Assembly: GCA_029783825.1 (NCBI GenBank)
Contig: JAREIK010002672.1
Location: 124,001 to 188,000 of the forward strand
Length of the DNA stretch: 64,000 bases
Source of the DNA: Sapria himalayana
Taxonomy: Eukaryota > Streptophyta > Magnoliopsida > Malpighiales > Rafflesiaceae
Direction: 5' to 3'
Below, one piece after another: positions 58,131 to 64,000 of this stretch. Within the stretch, counting starts at the first letter, position 1. Each line of letters begins with the position of its first letter. Below the pieces are notes generated by a model, which made no database searches, had not been told where the DNA came from, and saw only the letters and a program-made list of their open reading frames with translations. The translations under genes were made by a program, and so were the position numbers.

Positions 58131-59784
58131 ATACATTTTCCATTATCGATCTATTTTGCATAAAGCCTGTTTGCTCTTTTGAGATAATTTTAGTAAGACA
58201 ATTAGCTAATCTACTTTGCAAAAATTTGGCTAGTATTTTATATATTGAGTTACAAAGACTAATTGGTCTAAAATCCTCCCCTTTTTGTGGGTTTTCCATT
58301 TTTGGAATGAGAACTATATGAAAGCTTCCCCATTTTTTCCCTATCTCAGCCCCGCAAAAGATACTGATCACAACTTTTATTAAATCTTCTTTTATTATAT
58401 GCCAGCATTTTTGATAAAAATAGTTATTCCATCCATCCGGGCCAGCTGCACTATCCTTATTCATGCTAAACACTGCTATTTTAATTTCTTCTTCTTCAGG
58501 AAATTTTATTAACATATTATTATCCTCTGAGTTAATTTTCTTATCTAAGTTTTGTATAAGTGTGTTTCCTATAAGGTTACTTTTACCACATAATTGATTT
58601 TCAAATAGCTTAGTAAAATAATGTTGTATCTCTATTTCTTTATCCACCCATACAGTTTCAACATTTTTTATACCCATAATTCTATGTTTCTGATTTTTAA
58701 CTTTAGCTATTCTCTGAAAAAATTTAGTATTTTTATCTCCTTCTTTAAGGCATTTTAATTTTGCTTTTTGTTTCCAAAAAACTTCTTCCATTAACAATTT
58801 TAGTTTTAATTCAGCTTGTGCCTTATTTAATTCACTTCTTTCATTTGCACTTTGATTATTTTCATACTCTAGTTCCTTTTCTAAAACTAAGTCCTCTGCC
58901 TGTTTTATGTTTTTATTTATATTTCCAATTTCTTCTTTATTCCATTTTTTTAACTCTTCTTTTAATCATTTTAGTTTATTATTTATAACTTGAACAGGAT
59001 TTCCAAAAAATCCTTTTTTCCATGATTCCTTTACAATATTTAAAAAATTATGATGCAATCACCAAACATTTTGAAATCTAAAGGAACCATTTGAGGAAAC
59101 AATATTTTTAATTGTGATCAATAGATGACTATGATCAGAACATGTCCTATTGAGATGTTTAACTTTAATCGAACCAAATTGTTCTAACCATTTAAAGTTA
59201 TATGGCACTCAGTCTAGTCTAGCCCATATAATACCCTTGTTTTTCCGATTATTACACCAAGTAAATTGAGAGCCTAAAAAGTTAGCCTCCATTAAATTAG
59301 CTTTATTTATAATTTCATTAAACTGAGAGACAGCACTCTTGTTTGGAGGTCTACCTCCCTTTTTTTCTTTAAAGCTTCTAATTATATTAAAATCTCCACC
59401 AATAATCCATGGTTTATTCTCTATTGCTATTCTCTCCATTTCTTCCCATAATTCTTTCCTCTCTTCTCTTTTATTTTTAGCATAGATTACTGTGATTATT
59501 TCATTCTCCTCTTGGTTTAGACAAAAATTTATATATTGCTCACTTTGCTTTAAGATTTTTATGTTTAATGAATATTTCCATAAAACCCAAATTTTACCAT
59601 TTTTATTGACAAAACCATTTTAAAATCCTAAGATTTTAATATATTCTTCTAGTTGATCTTCACCAATCATTGGTTCCGCTAACATAATGAGATTTATTTT
59701 ATGTGTGAGTATCAATTTTTTTATTCTATTTCTTGAGGGAAGATTTGCAACTCCCCTGATATTCCAGTAGATACAATTAAACAT
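58117..59784 (-). pseudogene. E8 ORF2 N-terminal part: endonuclease, linker and RT fingers
   Basis: ORF2 begins at the ATG at 59784 (MFNCIYWNIRGVANLPSRNR), overlapping the ORF1 stop. The endonuclease shows IIGGDFNIIR, KKGGRPPNKS, FTWCNN, WARLD and CSDHSHLL, with isolated stops at about 59620, 59205, 59065 and 58970. The frame 58117-58797 (226 codons) is open and holds the linker (KEGDKNTKFFQRIAK, KDSAAGPDGWNNYFYQ) and RT fingers (DFRPISLCNSIYKILAKFLQSR, EQTGFMQNR). Some of the stops could come from single C-to-T or G-to-A changes at CGA or TGG codons. Confidence 0.88.
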
Positions 59785-61060
59785 TGTTTGCCGATTTAGC
59801 TTGTGCCCTAGTTACACATTTTGTGTCGTATGTTTTGTTTAGATATTTTTTCATGTTTCTAGGTTTTTTTAATGAACTTAAATCTCTACCTTTCTCTCCT
59901 TTCCAATCCCTACTCAATTGAATTGACATTATTTTAATTTCTTCAATTGCTCATTCTTTGTTTCCCATATTTTGCCTAAATTTTTCAATGTTTATATCAT
60001 CCTTAGTGAATTTTAAATTCTGCTCATTCTCATCTTCATTCATATATAGAGAAGTTGAGCTTCTTACCTCCATTTCTTCCTCCGAGAAATCTTCTATACC
60101 TGTTGCCCAAGCCTTGTTTTTTGTTTGTTTTTAATTTGCATTCTTGTTCTCCTATTCAAAGCTGCCATTTTTTTAAACAATTCTGATCTATTAACTTCCA
60201 TTATATTCTGCTCTTCCTTGTTTTCCTTGTATTCAATCAGCTTATTTTCATTTTGTTCATTATTCTGTGTTATGGGGAGCACACTATTCTATACTTCTAG
60301 CATAGGTTTTTTTGTGATATCTTACTACCTCTTTTCCTTTCCCAGCCTCCTCCCTTCTTTTCTCAACCTTCTGATAATCTGCCCTTCTCTTATTCATAAT
60401 GCATCTCTCAATATCATGTCCCATTTTCCTACAGCATTTACAGTATGCTGGAAGGTTCTCTGGGACTACCTGCTGCCAGAAACCTTCTCCATCAGGGAGA
60501 CCTATCCATATTCGGCTAGGTAATGGTTTCTGGAGATCAATTGCTACAAAAATACGGGCAACACTGGGTCTTGAAAGTGTGGCAGTAGTGCCATCAAGAA
60601 GAAAAGGAGAGCCCAGTGTGCAAGCAATATGATATAGAGCAAATTTATCAATAAAATGAATCGGTAACATAGGTGGCAGAAGCCATACCAGAGCCATAAA
60701 GGATTCTTCCTTAGTAGAGAAGTTAGGCGACCACTTGAACATCCTCATGGGATGATAATCTTCCTCACATAATAGTTGAAGTAAGAAGTGTTTATCGTCG
60801 ATGAGACCAATTTTTATCATCGCTTTCAAGTTAAGAGAGTTGAAAAATGCGCCCACTTCATCAATTCGTGGTCGACCGTGTGAGAATTTGCCCACCAAGG
60901 TATATTTGTGAGGTTCCATGAGCTTTTGAAGGTCTTCTGCCGAGAACAGAATCAAGGGATTCTCATGATTTTTTTCGTCAAAACCCGAAAGAGATGACAC
61001 TGTAGGCGCGGTCTTCTTAGTAATATAGGAGAAGGATTTCTTATTTTCTAAGTAATCCAT
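59777..61060 (-). pseudogene. E8 ORF1: DUF4283 and CCHC knuckle
   Basis: The frame 60284-61060 (258 codons) starts MDYLENKKSFSYITKK and carries DUF4283 (KYTLVGKFSHGRPRIDEV, LLPPMLPIHFIDKFALYHIA, LDGTTATLSRPSVARI, WIGLPDGEGFWQQ). A CX2CX4HX4C knuckle follows, CKCCRKMGHDIERC. Compared with E7, about 13 residues are missing in frame between EEDYH and PMRMFKW. After a stop near 60284 the charged C-terminal tail continues (60094-60282 and onward) and ends ARAQAKSANNV with its stop overlapping the ORF2 ATG. Its role would be RNA binding. Confidence 0.88.
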
Positions 61061-61109
61061 TCCCTTGAAAATCAGCTTAAGAAAACTTTCTTCTTCCTCA
61101 TAATTTGTA

Positions 61110-61157
61110 CTTTCTCTCTCTAGAAAGGTTTGTTTCTCTCTCTAGAAGTTGAGAGCG
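61110..61157 (-). promoter_or_regulatory. E8 LINE 5' terminal box, tandem copy
   Basis: The minus strand reads CGCTCTCAACT, then TTCTAGAGAGAGAAA twice with a spacer of a few bases. This duplicated box is the 5' end of E8; array A8 starts immediately beyond, after a short A/G-rich stretch. Partial duplication of the box is also visible in E7. Confidence 0.72.
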
Positions 61158-62301
61158 TTTTTTGAAAAAAAGAAGAAACTATTTGTTTCTATGCTTATTA
61201 TTCTTCTTATTTTTTTTATTCATCTAACTCTTCTTATTTTTTTAATTATTCTTTTTATGCTTATTCTTCTTATTCATCTTATTATTCTTATTATACTTTT
61301 CCTTTTTACTATTATTCTACTAATATTTCTTATTTATCATATTTTTCTTATTTTTGTTATTTTTTCTTATTCTTTTTATTCATCTTATTCTTTTTATTCT
61401 TTTAATTCTTCTTATTTTCAAACTCTTCTTATTCTTCTTATTCTTCTTATTCTTCCTATTCTTATAAGTCTTCTAATTCTTATTATTCTACGTATTCTTA
61501 TAATTTTTATTATTCTTATTCTTTTTATTATTCTTCCTATTATTCTTTTTATTATTATTTTTATTCTTCTTCTTAATCTTCTTAATCCTCTTAATCTTCT
61601 TAATCTTCTTAATCCTCTTAATCTTCTTAATCTTCTTATTCTTCTTATTTTTTTTCTTCTCGGTCTTTTTATTCTTCTTATTTTTTTTTTTCATCTTATT
61701 TGTTTATATATTATAATTATTCTTATTCTTATTCTTATTTCATATTCTTCTTATTCATTTTATTTTTCTTATTCTTTTATGTTTTTTAATTATGGTTATT
61801 CTTCTTATTCTTATAAGTTTTCTAATTCTTCTTATTTTTCTTATTCTTTTTATTTTTTTTATTCTTATTATTTTTTTTTCTTGTTATTCTTCTAAGTCTT
61901 CTAATCCTAGTTATTATTATTATTTTTTTTATTATTATTCTTCTTATTCTTATTATTCTATATAATCTTTTAAGATGTATTATTGTTATTATTCTTCTTA
62001 TTTTTCTAATTTTTCTAACTCTTCTAATTCTTCTTATTCTACTTATTTTTCTAAGTCTTCAAAATATTCTTATTCTAATTATTCTTTTAATTCTTTTAAT
62101 TCTTTTAATTCTTTTTATTCATATTATTCTTCATATTCTTTTTATTCTTCTTATTCTTTGTATTATTGTTATTCTTCTTATTTTTCTTATTCTTGTTATT
62201 CTTCTTATTCATCTTATCATTCTTATTCATCTTATTCATCTTATTATTCTTATTCATCTTATTCTTCTTATTTTTCTTATTCTTATTCTTCTAATTTTTT
62301 T
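61158..62301. repeat. Array A8, 9-bp minisatellite
   Basis: About 1.1 kb between the 5' end of E8 and the 3' end of E9. It contains a short block of TTAATCTTC and TTAATCCTC units (about 61567-61640). Confidence 0.92.
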
Positions 62302-63282
62302 TTCAAAAAAAAAATAAAGCATCTAGACGGAGCATATCCTGTGATAATATCAAAAAATAAATATTCCATTGATGAGCTGGAGTTTAGATTAATCTACATG
62401 CAAACCCTCTGGAAGTTCCCCTGGCCATTCTTATGCAAATCTTTAAGATTTTTGCTCTCCTCCCACCTTCCTCATCTTGAACTATCCTGCCTTGGCAAAT
62501 TGATGACCCAAACTGAGCAGACACCAACCCTGCAAGTTGACCGATGTAGACCCATAGACTCATGGGGACATTACTTGGCTGACATTTATACAAACACCTT
62601 GCCGACTCCACACAGGACCTCCTTACCGACTTTATACAGAAGACCATCATACAGACAAAGATTCACATACATAAATCATGATTTTCAACACATTATAGAC
62701 AAACACGACTAGACCCTTAACAAATAATAATAAGCGACAAAATGCTTCTTAATTCCAACCATAATCTAAGCCCGACACAATACCTAAACCCTGAAAAACT
62801 ACAGAAAAATAGAAGCTGCAACTCTATACATTACTTTACCTGATGAGAAAATTATAACAATCCAAGATAAACTATAATAACCAATACCCGCCTTCTAATT
62901 CCTACAAAATAGGCGAGGCTTATATCTAGCATATACTTACCTGAACAATCTCCTGGGGTGTGACCTGCCAAATAATAATCTTATCCAAACACATATATTA
63001 ATATTTTATATAAGCCTATATTTCTAAGACTTCACAAGGGAGTAAAACCTCCTGGAGGATAAACCTACAGGACAAACTATCCATGCACGTATAGGGAAAG
63101 ATTATGCTGACAAAAAGAAGACAATCCAAAGCAAGAGGCTGTAAGGAAACAATAGACTTATTCCCAATCCAGTCTAGTAGCCGACTAAAAAAAGAAATAA
63201 GAGATATCAAGACAATTTTCCATATGTCCATTATAAAAATCATATTCTTTTCCAATCCTAATATACGGGAATCCGAGTTCAT
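62302..63282 (-). other. E9 3' UTR, distinct type
   Basis: Non-coding and not clearly alike to the 3' UTRs of E2-E8. It ends (minus strand) with TCTAGATGCTTTATTTTTTT, then TTTGAAAAAAAAA and the array. No AATAAA is present at the end. Confidence 0.65.
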
Positions 63283-64000
63283 CGAGTTTTGCTAGACCTT
63301 TAAATTTATCTGGGAAATCACTTGTTCCAAAGTTCACATCCCCTATAGATTCCCCTTCTTTGGCCAACCTATCCGCTAGAGAATTAGCCTCTCTTTAAAT
63401 ATGTTTAATGCTCGCATTCCTTTCTTCCATGAATTTTTTAATGAAATCTATGTCTTCTTCATATTGCCAGAGCTTAAAATCTTTGTAAACAAGATCGACT
63501 AACAACTTAGAATCTACCTGAATTTGGAAATCTATAAGATTAAGCTTGCTACAAATTTGTAAACCTTTATGGAGAGCTTTAATCTCAGAATATAATGCTG
63601 AGTTGACTTTAAACTTCATCGAAAATGCTTTAACTACCCTTCCAAGCGAATCCCTTATTATGCCTCCACCCCCTGCAACCCCCATATCTCTGTTAAAACT
63701 TCCGTCTGTATTAAGAGTCAGTTTACCTTTAGAAGGTTTCTCCCACTTATTGCATTTTATTCTCCGTTCTCTTTCTTTTTCGTGTGACAAGCCCCATTGA
63801 TTTATCAATTCCATTGCTGGCTTATCCATCCTGGTTTTTATAGGGCTCACCTCTGAAATGCAAATAAGCTCTCTTTTAATATCTTTTATAATATAAAGTG
63901 AATTCATTCTAAAATTATCAAATCTGCTCTTATTTATAGCCTTCCAGATACACCAAATAACTACCAACCGGATGTTATTCCTAAGCCAGATCTGAACTTT
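63283..64000 (-). pseudogene. E9 RNase H
   Basis: The frame 63395-63967 (190 codons) has WCIWKAINKSRFDN, then RNase H: LTLNTDGSFNRDMGVAGGGGIIRDS, YSEIKALHKGL (Glu) and QIQVDSKLLVDL (Asp). One stop codon at about 63395 separates it from the continuation at 63185-63367 (LADRLAKEG, LDELGFPYIRIG), which is in frame. Apart from this stop the domain is open and all catalytic residues are present. It is thus one of the best preserved RNase H domains in the window. It extends beyond 64000. Confidence 0.88.

Larger units (their letters stand above)
54391..61157 (-). mobile_element. LINE E8, full-length copy with a hAT MITE inside
   Basis: The most complete element here: 5' box (61110-61157), ORF1 ATG at 61060, overlap with ORF2 at 59777-59784, endonuclease, RT, zf-RVT interrupted by a 443-bp MITE, RNase H to the stop at 55425, a 3' UTR of about 1 kb and the 3' box at 54391-54452. 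Without the MITE and its duplicated target it is about 6.3 kb, and ORF2 would be about 1,300 codons, normal for plant LINEs. It is broken only by a modest number of stops and shifts, so it may be among the younger copies. It is closest to E3. Confidence 0.92.
62302..64000 (-). mobile_element. LINE E9, 3' part only, continues past the window
   Basis: The minus strand has RNase H (63283-63967 and beyond the window end) followed by a 3' UTR of nearly 1 kb that ends in an A/T homopolymer stretch at 62297-62325 next to array A8. It does not have the GGTATTCCTCC terminal box of the other copies, so it represents a subfamily with a different 3' end. RNase H resembles E1 and E5. Confidence 0.85.

Noticed and set aside
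10699..61157. E3 and E8 regions as a large segmental duplication
   Set aside because: They share the LINE body and 3' UTR, but E3 is truncated in RT whereas E8 is full length, and the MITE is absent from E3. Independent insertions of one subfamily explain this better.
3231..62301. Telomeric or centromeric satellite identity for the 9-mer
   Set aside because: The unit is not TTTAGGG-like and is far shorter than usual plant centromeric monomers. No evidence on chromosomal location is available from the window.
62384..62650. 88-codon minus-strand frame in the E9 3' UTR
   Set aside because: No similarity to any family I recognise, and it lies downstream of RNase H in the untranslated part.
1..64000. 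LTR retrotransposons
   Set aside because: No long direct repeats, primer-binding sites, polypurine tracts next to an LTR, or gag-pol protease/integrase motifs were seen. All RT sequences have LINE motif order with endonuclease upstream.

Overview
The window is a repeat-only stretch of a very AT-rich plant nuclear genome, almost certainly a large-genome land plant and probably an angiosperm. The evidence is plant-type LINEs (L1 clade with DUF4283/CCHC ORF1, endonuclease, reverse transcriptase, zf-RVT and a plant-style RNase H), a plant-like U2AF65 retrocopy and a GC-rich hAT-type MITE. I see no intact host gene, tRNA, rRNA, CRISPR array or LTR retrotransposon.

Layout. Nine LINE copies (E1-E9) and one chimeric retrocopy (X) all lie on the minus strand. 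Eight long arrays of a 9-bp pyrimidine-rich minisatellite separate them (plus-strand consensus TTATTCTTC, with variants TTTTTCTTC, TTATTATTC, TTAATCTTC and others). The order is E1 (1-3230), array A1 (3231-6260), E2 (6261-9705), A2 (to 10698), E3 (10699-13846), A3 (to 17169), E4 (17170-23735), A4 (to 25742), E5 (25743-30522), A5 (to 32225), X (32226-34165), A6 (to 37829), E6 (37830-40065), a non-array segment with E7 (to 46425), A7 (46426-54390, about 8 kb), E8 (54391-61157), A8 (to 62301) and E9 (62302 to the window end). The arrays total about 23.8 kb, or 37 percent of the window. Array edges are accurate to roughly 20 bp.

Element structure, read on the minus strand: a 5' terminal box with TCTAGAGAGAGAAA; ORF1 (DUF4283 then a CX2CX4HX4C knuckle); an 8-nt ORF1/ORF2 overlap (ATGTTTAR); ORF2 (endonuclease, RT with Y(A/V)DD, zf-RVT, RNase H); a 3' UTR of about 1 kb; and a conserved 3' terminal box (GGTATTCCTCCGCC, often AATAAA, then a short A-run) that abuts the array. 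E4, E7 and E8 are near full length. E1, E2, E3, E5 and E6 are 5'-truncated, and E9 runs off the window. All carry stops or frameshifts.

Main interpretation. At least four LINE subfamilies, plus a host-mRNA retrocopy fused to a LINE 5' end, sit in one orientation with array on both sides. This fits repeated target-primed insertion into the T-rich strand of a pre-existing minisatellite, a target-selective LINE niche. The competing view is that the arrays are expanded A-rich repeat tails of the elements. The most striking single locus is X: a LINE 5' end and DUF4283 segment joined to an intronless U2AF65 copy that runs straight into the array.
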